From: Megachile rotundata
Lineage: Eukaryota > Arthropoda > Insecta > Hymenoptera > Megachilidae
DNA length: 64,000 bases
Direction: 5' to 3'
Assembly (NCBI RefSeq): GCF_050947335.1
Contig: NW_027473349.1
Coordinates: 310,001 to 374,000, forward strand
A program made the position numbers and the translations under genes. The notes beneath the pieces were generated by a model. The model searched no databases, was not told the origin of the DNA, and worked only from the letters and a program-made list of their open reading frames with translations. Below are positions 50,001 through 61,600 of the stretch, piece by piece. Numbering within the stretch: the stretch's first letter is position 1; each line of letters opens with the position of its first letter.

Positions 50001-50970
50001 TGTGATTGTGTGATTGTGATTGTGTGATTGTGACTGTGTGATTGTGACTGTGTGATTTTGTGAGTGTGTGATTGTGTGATTGAGTGATTGTGTGCTTGTG
50101 TGATTGTGTGATTGCGTTATTGTGTGATTGTGCGATTGTGTAATTGTGATTGTGTGATTGTGATTGTGTGTACTGTGTGATTGTGTGATTGTGTGATTGT
50201 GTGATTGTGTGATTGTGTGATTGTGTGATTGTGTGATTGTGTGATTGTGTGATTGTGAGATTGTGTGATTGTGTGATTGTGTGATTGAGTGATTGTGTGA
50301 CTGCGTGATTGTGTGACTGTGTGATTGTGTGACTGCGTGATTGTGTGACCGCGATTGTGTGACCGTGATTGTGTGACTGTGACCGTGATTGTGTGACCGT
50401 GATTGTGTCATCGTGATTGTGTGATCGTGATTGTGTGATCGTGATTGTGCAATCGTGATTGTGTGATTGCGTGATTGTGATTGTGTGATTGTGTGACTGT
50501 GTGATTGTGTGATTGTGTGATTGTGTGATTGTGTGATTGTGTGATTGTGTGATTGTGTGATTGTGTGATTGTGTGATTGTGTGATTGTGTGATTGTGTGA
50601 TTGTGATTGTGTGATTGTGATTGTGTGATTGTGACTGTGTGATTGTGACTGTGTGATTTTGTGAGTGTGTGATTGTGTGATTGAGTGATTGTGTGCTTGT
50701 GTGATTGTGTGATTGTGTGATTGTGTGATTGTGTGATTGTGTGATTGTGTGATTGTGTGATTGTGTGATTGTGTGATTGTGTGATTGTGTGATTGTGTGA
50801 TTGTGTGATTGTGATTGTGTGATTGTGATTGTGTGATTGTGACTGTGTGATTGTGTGACTGCGTGATTGTGTGACCGCGATTGTGTGACCGTGATTGTGT
50901 GACCGTGATTTTGTGACCGTGATTGTGTCATCGTGATTGTGTGATCGTGATTGTGTGATCGTGATTGTGC
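47001..50970. repeat. 4.0-kb tandem unit, copy 1
   Basis: P2 at 47,006, T at 47,623, TTATGTTATTG at 47,809, T at 48,522 followed by the private GTAATTG, GTGGGATTGTATG near 48,709, Q (GGCCG at 48,818), T at 50,171 and P2 at 50,449 and 50,969. The first eight recur after 3,963, 3,977, 3,985, 4,017, about 4,027, 4,039, 4,015 and 4,015 bases. It embeds a class C segment (48.5-49.2 kb) within class E. A GACTGTGACCG shortening at about 50,376-50,386 is private to this copy. Confidence 0.85.
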
Positions 50971-53900
50971 AATCGTGATTGTGTGATTGCGTGATTGTGA
51001 TTGTGTGATTGTGTGACTGTGTGATTGTGTGATTGTGTGATTGTGTGATTGTGATTGTGATTGTGTGATTGTGATTGTGATTGTGTGATTGTGATTGTGT
51101 GATTGTGTGATTGTGTGATTGAGTGATTGTGTGAGTGTGTGGTTGTGTGATTGTATGATTGTGTGATTGTGTGGTTGTGTGATTGTGTGATTGTGTGATT
51201 GTGTGATTGTGTGATTGTGTGATTGTGTGATTGTGTGATTGTGTGATTGTGTGATTGTGTGATTGTGTGATTGTGTGATTGTGTGATTGTGACTGTGCGA
51301 TTGTGTGAGTGTGTGATTGTGTGGTTGTGTGATTGTGTGATTGTGTGGTTGTGTGATTGTGTGATTGTGTGATTGTGTGATTGTGTGATTGTGTGATTGT
51401 GTGATTGTGTGATTGTGTGATTGTGTGATTGTGATTGTGTGATTGTGATTGTGTGATTGTGACTGTGTGATTGTGACTGTGTGATTTTGTGAGTGTGTGA
51501 TTGTGTGATTGAGTGATTGTGTGCTTGTGTGATTGTGTGATTGTGTTATTGTGTGATTGTGCGATTGTGTAATTGTGATTGTGTGATTGTGATTGTGGGT
51601 ACTGTGTGATTGTGTGATTGTGTGATTGTGTGATTGTGTGATTGTGTGATTGTGTGATTGTGTGATTGTGTGATTGTGAGATTGTGTGATTGTGTGATTG
51701 TGTGATTGTGTGATTGTGTGATTGTGTGATTGTGTGATTGTGTGATTGTGTGATTGTGTGATTGTGTGATTGTGTGATTGTGTGATTGTGTGATTATGTT
51801 ATTGTGTGATTGTGTGATTGTGTGATTGTGTGAGTGTGTGATTGTGTGATTGTGTGATTGTGATTGTGTGATTGTGACTGTGTGATTGTGTGAGTGTGTG
51901 ATTGTGTGATTGAGTGACTGTGTGGTTGTGTGATTGTGTGATTGTGTGATTGTGTGGTTGTGTGATTGTGTGGTTGTGTGATTGTGTGATTGTGTGATTG
52001 TGTGATTGTGTGATTGTGTGATTGTGTGATTGTGTGATTGTGGTTGTGTGATTGTGTGGTTGTGTGATTGTGTGATTGTGTGATTGTGTGATTGTGTGAT
52101 TGTGTGATTGTGTGATTGTGTGATTGTGTGATTGTGTGATTGTGTGATTGTGTGATTGTGTGATTGTGTGAGTGTGTGATTGTGTGGTTGTGTGATTGTG
52201 TGATTGTGTGATTGTGTGATTGTGTGATTGTGTGATTGTGTGATTGTGTGATTGTGTGATTGTGTGATTGTGTGATTGTGTGATTGTGTGATTGTGTGAT
52301 TGTGTGATTGTGGTTGTGTGATTGTGATTGTGTGATTGAGTGATTGTGTGATTGTGTGATTGTGTGATTGTGTGACTGTGTGATTGTGTGATTGTGTGAT
52401 TGTGTGATTGTGTGATTGTGTGATTGTGTGATTGTGTGATTGTGTGATTGTGTGACTGTGTGATTGTGTGATTGTGTGATTGTGCGATTGTGTGATTGTG
52501 CGATTGTGTAATTGTGATTGTGTGATTGTGATTGTGTGTACTGTGTAATTGTGTGATTGTGTGATTGTGTGATTGTGTGATTGTGTGATTATGTGATTGT
52601 GTGATTGTGTGATTGTGTGATTGTGTGAGTGTGTGATTGTCTGATTGAGTGATTGTGTGCTTGTGTGATTGTGTGGTTGTGTGATTGTGTGATTGTGTGA
52701 TTAGGTGATTGTGTGATTGTGTGATTGTGACTGTGGGATTGTATGAGTGTGTGATTGTGTGATTGAGTGATTGTGTGCTTGTGTGATTGTGTGATTGTGT
52801 GACCGTGATTGTGTGACCGTGATTGTGTGACCGTGATTGTGTGACCGTGATTGTGTGGCCGTGATTGAGTGACCGTGATTGTGATTGCGTGATTGTGTGA
52901 TTGTGTGATCGTGTGATCGTGTGACTGTGTGATCGTGTGATTGTGTGATTGTGTGAGTGTGTGATTGTGTGATTGTGTGATTGTGTGATTGTGACTGTGT
53001 GATTGTGTGATTGAGTGATTGTGTGGTTGTGTGATTGTGTGGTTGTGTGATTGTGTGGTTGTGTGATTGTGTGATTGTGTGATTTTGTGATTGTGTGATT
53101 GTGTGATTGTGTGATTGTGTGATTGTGTGATTGTGTGATTGTGTGATTGTGTGATTGTGGTTGTGTGATTGTGATTGTGCGATTGTGATTGTGTGATTGT
53201 GTCTGTGTGATTGTGTGAGTGTGTGATTGTGTGATTGTGTGATTGTGTGATTGTGTGAGTGTGTGATTGTGTGATTGTGTGATTGTGTGATTGTGTAATT
53301 GTGTTTGTGCGATTGTGTGATCGTGTGATTGTGTGATTGTGTGATTGTGTGATTGTGTGATTGTGAGATAGTGTGATTGTGTGATGGTGTAATCGTGATT
53401 GTGTGATTGTGATTGTGTGATTGTGTGATTGTGTGATTGTGACTGTGTGATTGTGTGAGTGTGTGATTGTGTGATTGAGTGACTGTGTGCTTGTGTGATT
53501 GTGTGGTTGTGTGATTGTGTGATTGTGTGATTGTGTGATTGTGTGATTGTGTGATTGTGTGATTGTGTGATTGTGTGATTGTGTGATTGTGTGATTGTGT
53601 GATTGTGTGATTGTGTGATTGTGTGATTGTGTGATTGTGTGATTGTGTGATTGTGTGATTGTGTGATTGTGGTTGTGTGATTGTGATTGTGTGATTGTGA
53701 TTGTGTGATTGTGATTGTGTGATTGTGATTGTGTGATTGTGATTGTGTGATTGTGATTGTGTGATTGTGATTGTGTGATTGTGATTGTGTGATTGTGTGA
53801 TTGTGTGATTGAGTGATTGTGTGAGTGTGTGGTTGTGTGATTGTGTGATTGTGTGATTGTGTGGTTGTGTGATTGTGTGATTGTGTGATTGTGTGATTGT

Positions 53901-54470
53901 GTGATTGTGTGATTGTGTGATTGTGTGATTGTGTGATTGTGTGATTGTGACTGTGCGATTGTGTGAGTGTGTGATTGTGTGATTGAGTGATTGTGTGCTT
54001 GTGTGATTGTGTGGTTGTGTGATTGTGTGATTGTGTGGTTGTGTGATTGTGTGATTGTGTGATTGTGTGATTGTGTGATTGTGTGATTGTGTGATTGTGT
54101 GACTCTGTGATTGTGTGATTGTGTGATTGTGTGATTGTGTGATTGTGCGATTGTGTAATTGTGATTGTGTGATTGTGATTGTGTGTACTGTGTGATTGTG
54201 TGATTGTGTGATTGTGTGATTGTGTGATTGTGTGATTGTGTGATTGTGTGATTGTGTGATTGTGAGATTGTGTGATTGTGTGATTGTGTGATTGAGTGAT
54301 TGTGTGACTGCGTGATTGTGTGACTGTGTGATTGTGTGACTGCGTGATTGTGTGACCGCGATTGTGTGACCGTGATTGTGTGACCGTGATTTTGTGACCG
54401 TGATTGTGTGACCGTGATTGTGTCATCGTGATTGTGTGATCGTGATTGTGTGATCGTGATTGTGCAATCG
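50971..54470. repeat. 4.0-kb tandem unit, copy 2
   Basis: T at 51,600 (here GTGGGTACT, one base changed), TTATGTTATTG at 51,794, T at 52,539 with the same following GTAATTG as copy 1, GTGGGATTGTATG near 52,736, Q (GGCCG at 52,857, one more GACCG unit than copy 1), T at 54,186 and P2 at 54,464. A GTAATTGTGTTTGTG variant near 53,296 and GATCG near 53,320 are private. The shared GTAATTG after TACT is strong evidence that the two units are direct duplicates. Confidence 0.85.
53678..53792. repeat. Tract of 14-bp (8+6) units, about 8 copies
   Basis: GTGATT alternates strictly with GTGTGATT, giving a 14-bp period for about eight turns. Similar but shorter tracts lie at about 42,855-42,945, 49,580-49,675, 55,495-55,570, 59,110-59,185, 60,705-60,825 and 62,090-62,165, always after a GTGGTTG unit. 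This is a second-level repeat made by loss of one GT from every other octamer. Confidence 0.85.
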
Positions 54471-57400
54471 TGATTGTGTGATTGCGTGATTGTGATTGTG
54501 TGATTGTGTGACTGTGTGATTGTGTGATTGTGTGATTGTGTGATTGTGTGATTGTGTGATTGTGTGATTGTGTGATTGTGTGATTGTGTGATTGTGATTG
54601 TGTGATTGTGATTGTGTGATTGTGACTGTGTGATTGTGACTGTGTGATTTTGTGAGTGTGTGATTGTGTGATTGAGTGATTGTGTGCTTGTGTGATTGTG
54701 TGATTGTGTGATTGTGTGATTGTGTGATTGTGTGATTGTGTGATTGTGTTATTGTGTGATTGTGTGATTGTGATTGTGTGATTGTGATTGTGTGATTGTG
54801 ACTGTGTGATTGTGACTGTGTGATTGTGTGAGTGTGTGATTGTGTGATTGAGTGATTGTGTGCTTGTGTGATTGTGTGGTTGTGTGATTGTGTGATTGTG
54901 TGATTAGGTGATTGTGTGATTGTGTGATTGTGTGATTGTGTGATTGTGTGATTGTGTGATTGTGTGATTGTGTGATTGTGGTTGTGTGATTGTGATTGTG
55001 CGATTGTGATTGTGTGATTGTGTCTGTGTGATTGTGTGAGTGTGTGATTGTGTGATTGTGTGATTGTGTGATTGTGTGAGTGTGTGATTGTGTGATTGTG
55101 TGATTGTGTGATTGTGTAATTGTGATTGTGCGATTGTGTGATTGTGTGATTGTGTGATTGTGTGATTGTGTGATTGTGTGATTGTGAGATAGTGTGATTG
55201 TGTGATGGTGTAATCGTGATTGTGTGATTGTGATTGTGTGATTGTGTGATTGTGTGATTGTGACTGTGTGATTGTGTGAGTGTGTCATTGTGTGATTGAG
55301 TGACTGTGTGCTTGTGTGATTGTGTGGTTGTGTGATTGTGTGATTGTGTGATTGTGTGATTGTGTGATTGTGTGATTGTGTGATTGTGTGATTGTGTGAT
55401 TGTGTGATTGTGTGATTGTGTGATTGTGTGATTGTGTGATTGTGTGATTGTGTGATTGTGTGATTGTGTGATTGTGTGATTGTGTGATTGTGGTTGTGTG
55501 ATTGTGATTGTGTGATTGTGATTGTGTGATTGTGATTGTGTGATTGTGATTGTGTGATTGTGATTGTGTGATTGTGTGATTGTGTGATTGAGTGATTGTG
55601 TGAGTGTGTGGTTGTGTGATTGTGTGATTGTGTGATTGTGTGGTTGTGTGATTGTGTGATTGTGTGATTGTGTGATTGTGTGATTGTGTGATTGTGTGAT
55701 TGTGTGATTGTGTGATTGTGTGATTGTGACTGTGCGATTGTGTGAGTGTGTGATTGTGTGATTGAGTGATTGTGTGCTTGTGTGATTGTGTGGTTGTGTG
55801 ATTGTGTGATTGTGTGGTTGTGTGATTGTGTGATTGTGTGATTGTGTGATTGTGTGATTGTGTGATTGTGTGATTGTGTGATTGTGTGATTGTGTGACTC
55901 TGTGATTGTCTGATTGTGTGATTGTGTGATTGTGTGATTGTGCGATTGTGTAATTGTGATTGTGTGATTGTGATTGTGTGTACTGTGTGATTGTGTGATT
56001 GTGTGATTGTGTGATTGTGTGATTGTGTGATTGTGTGATTGTGTGATTGTGTGATTGTGAGATTGTGTGATTGTGTGATTGTGTGATTGAGTGATTGTGT
56101 GACTGCGTGATTGTGTGACTGCGTGATTGTGTGACCGCGATTGTGTGACCGTGATTGTGTGACCGTGATTTTGTGACCGTGATTGTGTGACCGTGATTGT
56201 GTCATCGTGATTGTGTGATCGTGATTGTGTGATCGTGATTGTGCAATCGTGATTGTGTGATTGCGTGATTGTGATTGTGTGATTGTGTGACTGTGTGATT
56301 GTGTGATTGTGTGATTGTGTGATTGTGTGATTGTGTGATTGTGTGATTGTGTGATTGTGTGATTGTGTGATTGTGTGATTGTGTGATTGTGTGATTGTGT
56401 GATTGTGTGATTGTGTGATTGTGATTGTGTGATTGTGATTGTGTGATTGTGACTGTGTGATTGTGACTGTGTGATTTTGTGAGTGTGTGATTGTGTGATT
56501 GAGTGATTGTGTGCTTGTGTGATTGTGTGATTGTGTGATTGTGTGATTGTGTGATTGTGTGATTGTGTGATTGTGTGATTGTGTTATTGTGTGATTGTGT
56601 GATTGTGATTGTGCGATTGTGATTGTGTGATTGTGACTGTGTGATTGTGACTGTGTGATTGTGTGAGTGTGTGATTGTGTGAGTGTGTGATTGTGTGATT
56701 GTGTGATTGTGTGATTGTGACTGTGTGATTGTGTGAGTGTGTGATTGTGTGATTGAGTGACTGTGTGCTTGTGTGATTGTGTGGTTGTGTGATTGTGTGA
56801 TTGTGTGATTGTGTGATTGTGTGATTGTGTGATTGTGTGATTGTGTGATTGTGTGATTGTGTGATTGTGTGATTGTGTGATTGTGTGATTGTGTGATTGT
56901 GTGATTGTGTGATTGTGTGATTGTGTGATTGTGTGATTGTGTGATTGTGTGATTGTGTGATTGTGTGATTGTGTGATTGTGTGATTGTGTGATTGTGTGA
57001 TTGTGTGATTGTGTGATTGTGTGATTGTGTGATTGTGTGATTGTGTGATTGTGTAATTGTGTGATTGTGTGATTGTGTGATTGTGTGATTGTGCGATTGT
57101 GTGAGTGTGTGATTGTGTGATTGAGTGATTGTGTGATTGTGTGATTGTGTGATTGTGTGATTGTGTGATTGTGTGATTGTGTGATTGTGTGATTGTGTGA
57201 TTGTGTGATTGTGATTGTGTGATTGTGATTGTGTGATTGTGACTGTGTGATTGTGACTGTGTGATTTTGTGAGTGTGTGATTGTGTGATTGAGTGATTGT
57301 GTGCTTGTGTGATTGTGTGATTGTGTGATTGTGTGATTGTGTGATTGTGTGATTGTGTGATTGTGTGATTGTGTTATTGTGTGATTGTGTGATTGTGATT

Positions 57401-58260
57401 GTGTGATTGTGATTGTGTGATTGTGATTGTGTGACTGTGATTGTGTGATTGTGATTGTGTGATTGTGATTGTGTGATTGTGATTGTGTGATTGTGTGATT
57501 GTGTGATTGAGTGATTGTGTGAGTGTGTGGTTGTGTGATTGTGTGATTGTGTGATTGTGTGGTTGTGTGATTGTGTGATTGTGTGATTGTGTGATTGTGT
57601 GATTGTGTGATTGTGTGATTGTGTGATTGTGTGATTGTGTAATTGTGTGATTGTGTGATTGTGTGATTGTGTGATTGTGCGATTGTGTGAGTGTGTGATT
57701 GTGTGATTGAGTGATTGTGTGCTTGTGTGATTGTGTGGTTGTGTGATTGTGTGATTGTGTGGTTGTGTGATTGTGTGATTGTGTGATTGTGCGATTGTGT
57801 GATTGTGTGATTGTGTGATTGTGTGATTGTGTGATTGTGTGATTGTGTGATTGTGTGACTGTGTGATTGTGTGATTGTGTGATTGTGTGATTGTGTGATT
57901 GTGCGATTGTGTAATTGTGATTGTGTGATTGTGATTGTGTGTACTGTGTGATTGTGTGATTGTGTGATTGTGTGATTGTGTGATTGTGTGATTGTGTGAT
58001 TGTGTGATTGTGTGATTGTGTGATTGTGTGATTGTGTGATTGTGTGATTGTGTGATTGTGAGATTGTGTGATTGTGTGATTGTGTGATTGAGTGATTGTG
58101 TGACTGCGTGATTGTGTGACTGTGTGATTGTGTGACTGCGTGATTGTGTGACCGCGATTGTGTGACCGTGATTGTGTGACCGTGATTTTGTGACCGTGAT
58201 TGTGTGACCGTGATTGTGTGATCGTGATTGTGTGATCGTGATTGTGTGATCGTGATTGTG
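54471..58260. repeat. 3.6-kb tandem unit, copy 1
   Basis: GTTATTG at 54,749, GAGATAG at 55,186, GACTCTG at 55,896, T at 55,981, P2 at 56,243, GTTATTG at 56,584, T at 57,942 and P2 at 58,260 (subtype with GTGATCG in place of GTCATCG). These recur at offsets 3,636, 3,636, 3,628, 3,628, 3,628, 3,652, 3,328 and 3,328. Copy 1 has about 324 more bases than copy 2 between about 57,055 and 57,395, holding an extra GTTATTG and GATTTTGTGAGTG group. Confidence 0.87.
56786..57054. repeat. Uninterrupted octamer run, about 268 bp
   Basis: Pure GTGTGATT between a GGTT unit and GTAATTG in the first 3.6-kb copy. Its counterpart in the second copy is the run at 60,438. Confidence 0.9.
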
Positions 58261-61200
58261 CAATCGTGATTGTGTGATTGCGTGATTGTGATTGTGTGAT
58301 TGTGTGACTGTGTGATTGTGTGATTGTGTGATTGTGTGATTGTGTGATTGTGTGATTGTGTGATTGTGTGATTGTGTGATTGTGTTATTGTGTGATTGTG
58401 TGATTGTGATTGTGTGATTGTGATTGTGTGATTGTGACTGTGTGATTGTGACTGTGTGATTGTGTGAGTGTGTGATTGTGTGATTGAGTGATTGTGTGCT
58501 TGTGTGATTGTGTGGTTGTGTGATTGTGTGATTGTGTGACTAGGTGATTGTGTGATTGTGTGATTGTGTGATTGTGTGATTGTGTGATTGTGTGATTGTG
58601 TGATTGTGTGATTGTGGTTGTGTGATTGTGATTGTGCGATTGTGATTGTGTGATTGTGTCTGTGTGATTGTGTGAGTGTGTGATTGTGTGATTGTGTGAT
58701 TGTGTGATTGTGTGAGTGTGTGATTGTGTGATTGTGTGATTGTGTGATTGTGTAATTGTGATTGTGCGATTGTGTGATTGTGTGATTGTGTGATTGTGTG
58801 ATTGTGTGATTGTGTGATTGTGAGATAGTGTGATTGTGTGATGGTGTAATCGTGATTGTGTGATTGTGATTGTGTGATTGTGTGATTGTGTGATTGTGAC
58901 TGTGTGATTGTGTGAGTGTGTCATTGTGTGATTGAGTGACTGTGTGCTTGTGTGATTGTGTGGTTGTGTGATTGTGTGATTGTGTGATTGTGTGATTGTG
59001 TGATTGTGTGATTGTGTGATTGTGTGATTGTGTGATTGTGTGATTGTGTGATTGTGTGATTGTGTGATTGTGTGATTGTGTGATTGTGTGATTGTGTGAT
59101 TGTGTGATTGTGGTTGTGTGATTGTGATTGTGTGATTGTGATTGTGTGATTGTGATTGTGTGATTGTGATTGTGTGATTGTGATTGTGTGATTGTGTGAT
59201 TGTGTGATTGAGTGATTGTGTGAGTGTGTGGTTGTGTGATTGTGTGATTGTGTGATTGTGTGGTTGTGTGATTGTGTGATTGTGTGATTGTGTGATTGTG
59301 TGATTGTGTGATTGTGTGATTGTGTGATTGTGTGATTGTGTGATTGTGACTGTGCGATTGTGTGAGTGTGTGATTGTGTGATTGAGTGATTGTGTGCTTG
59401 TGTGATTGTGTGGTTGTGTGATTGTGTGATTGTGTGGTTGTGTGATTGTGTGATTGTGTGATTGTGTGATTGTGTGATTGTGTGATTGTGTGATTGTGTG
59501 ATTGTGTGATTGTGTGATTGTGTGACTCTGTGATTGTCTGATTGTGTGATTGTGTGATTGTGTGATTGTGCGATTGTGTAATTGTGATTGTGTGATTGTG
59601 ATTGTGTGTACTGTGTGATTGTGTGATTGTGTGATTGTGTGATTGTGTGATTGTGTGATTGTGTGATTGTGTGATTGTGTGATTGTGAGATTGTGTGATT
59701 GTGTGATTGTGTGATTGAGTGATTGTGTGACTGCGTGATTGTGTGACTGCGTGATTGTGTGACCGCGATTGTGTGACCGTGATTGTGTGACCGTGATTTT
59801 GTGACCGTGATTGTGTGACCGTGATTGTGTCATCGTGATTGTGTGATCGTGATTGTGTGATCGTGATTGTGCAATCGTGATTGTGTGATTGCGTGATTGT
59901 GATTGTGTGATTGTGTGACTGTGTGATTGTGTGATTGTGTGATTGTGTGATTGTGTGATTGTGTGATTGTGTTATTGTGTGATTGTGTGATTGTGTGATT
60001 GTGTGATTGTGTGATTGTGTGATTGTGTGATTGTGTGATTGTGTGATTGTGATTGTGTGATTGTGATTGTGTGATTGTGACTGTGTGATTGTGACTGTGT
60101 GATTTTGTGAGTGTGTGATTGTGTGATTGAGTGATTGTGTGCTTGTGTGATTGTGTGATTGTGTGATTGTGTGATTGTGTGATTGTGTGATTGTGTGATT
60201 GTGTGATTGTGTGATTGTGTGATTGTGTGATTGTGTTATTGTGTGATTGTGTGATTGTGATTGTGTGATTGTGATTGTGTGATTGTGACTGTGTGATTGT
60301 GACTGTGTGATTGTGTGAGTGTGTGATTGTGTGAGTGTGTGATTGTGTGATTGTGTGATTGTGTGATTGTGACTGTGTGATTGTGTGAGTGTGTGATTGT
60401 GTGATTGAGTGACTGTGTGCTTGTGTGATTGTGTGGTTGTGTGATTGTGTGATTGTGTGATTGTGTGATTGTGTGATTGTGTGATTGTGTGATTGTGTGA
60501 TTGTGTGATTGTGTGATTGTGTGATTGTGTGATTGTGTGATTGTGTGATTGTGTGATTGTGTGATTGTGTGATTGTGTGATTGTGTGATTGTGTGATTGT
60601 GTGATTGTGTGATTGTGTGATTGTGTGATTGTGTGATTGTGTGATTGTGTGATTGTGTGATTGTGTGATTGTGTGATTGTGTGATTGTGTGATTGTGTGA
60701 TTGTGGTTGTGTGATTGTGATTGTGTGATTGTGATTGTGTGATTGTGATTGTGTGACTGTGATTGTGTGATTGTGATTGTGTGATTGTGATTGTGTGATT
60801 GTGATTGTGTGATTGTGATTGTGTGATTGTGTGATTGTGTGATTGAGTGATTGTGTGAGTGTGTGGTTGTGTGATTGTGTGATTGTGTGATTGTGTGGTT
60901 GTGTGATTGTGTGATTGTGTGATTGTGTGATTGTGTGATTGTGTGATTGTGTGATTGTGTGATTGTGTGATTGTGTAATTGTGTGATTGTGTGATTGTGT
61001 GATTGTGTGATTGTGCGATTGTGTGAGTGTGTGATTGTGTGATTGAGTGATTGTGTGCTTGTGTGATTGTGTGGTTGTGTGATTGTGTGATTGTGTGGTT
61101 GTGTGATTGTGTGATTGTGTGATTGTGTGATTGTGTGATTGTGTGATTGTGTGATTGTGTGATTGTGTGATTGTGTGATTGTGTGACTGTGTGATTGTGT

Positions 61201-61600
61201 GATTGTGTGATTGTGTGATTGTGTGATTGTGCGATTGTGTAATTGTGATTGTGTGATTGTGATTGTGTGTACTGTGTGATTGTGTGATTGTGTGATTGTG
61301 TGATTGTGTGATTGTGTGATTGTGTGATTGTGTGATTGTGTGATTGTGTGATTGTGTGATTGTGTGATTGTGTGATTGTGTGATTGTGAGATTGTGTGAT
61401 TGTGTGATTGTGTGATTGAGTGATTGTGTGACTGCGTGATTGTGTGACTGTGTGATTGTGTGACTGCGTGATTGTGTGACCGCGATTGTGTGACCGTGAT
61501 TGTGTGACCGTGATTTTGTGACCGTGATTGTGTGACCGTGATTGTGTGATCGTGATTGTGTGATCGTGATTGTGTGATCGTGATTGTGCAATCGTGATTG
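58261..61600. repeat. 3.6-kb tandem unit, copy 2
   Basis: GTTATTG at 58,385, GACTAGG near 58,539 (copy 1 has GATTAGG), GAGATAG at 58,822, GACTCTG at 59,524, T at 59,609, P2 at 59,871, an extra GTTATTG near 59,970, GTTATTG at 60,236, T at 61,270 and P2 at 61,588. It shares with copy 1 the rare GAGATAG, GACTCTG and GTGATCG-type P2, so the two are direct duplicates that have since gained or lost whole units. Confidence 0.87.
60438..60704. repeat. Uninterrupted octamer run, about 266 bp
   Basis: Pure GTGTGATT between a GGTT unit and GTGGTTG. It ends directly in a tract of 14-bp units, whereas the matching run in copy 1 continues to GTAATTG. The 324-bp length difference between the two copies therefore starts here. 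Confidence 0.88.

Noticed and set aside
3727..61591. Dozens of long minus-strand open frames coding for His-, Thr-, Gln- and Asn-rich repeats
   Set aside because: They follow from the octamer lacking stop codons on that strand in any frame. All frames give the same peptide, starts are chance CAT in variant units, ends are chance TTA or TCA, and frames overlap freely. There is no domain, no codon signal and no flanking gene structure.
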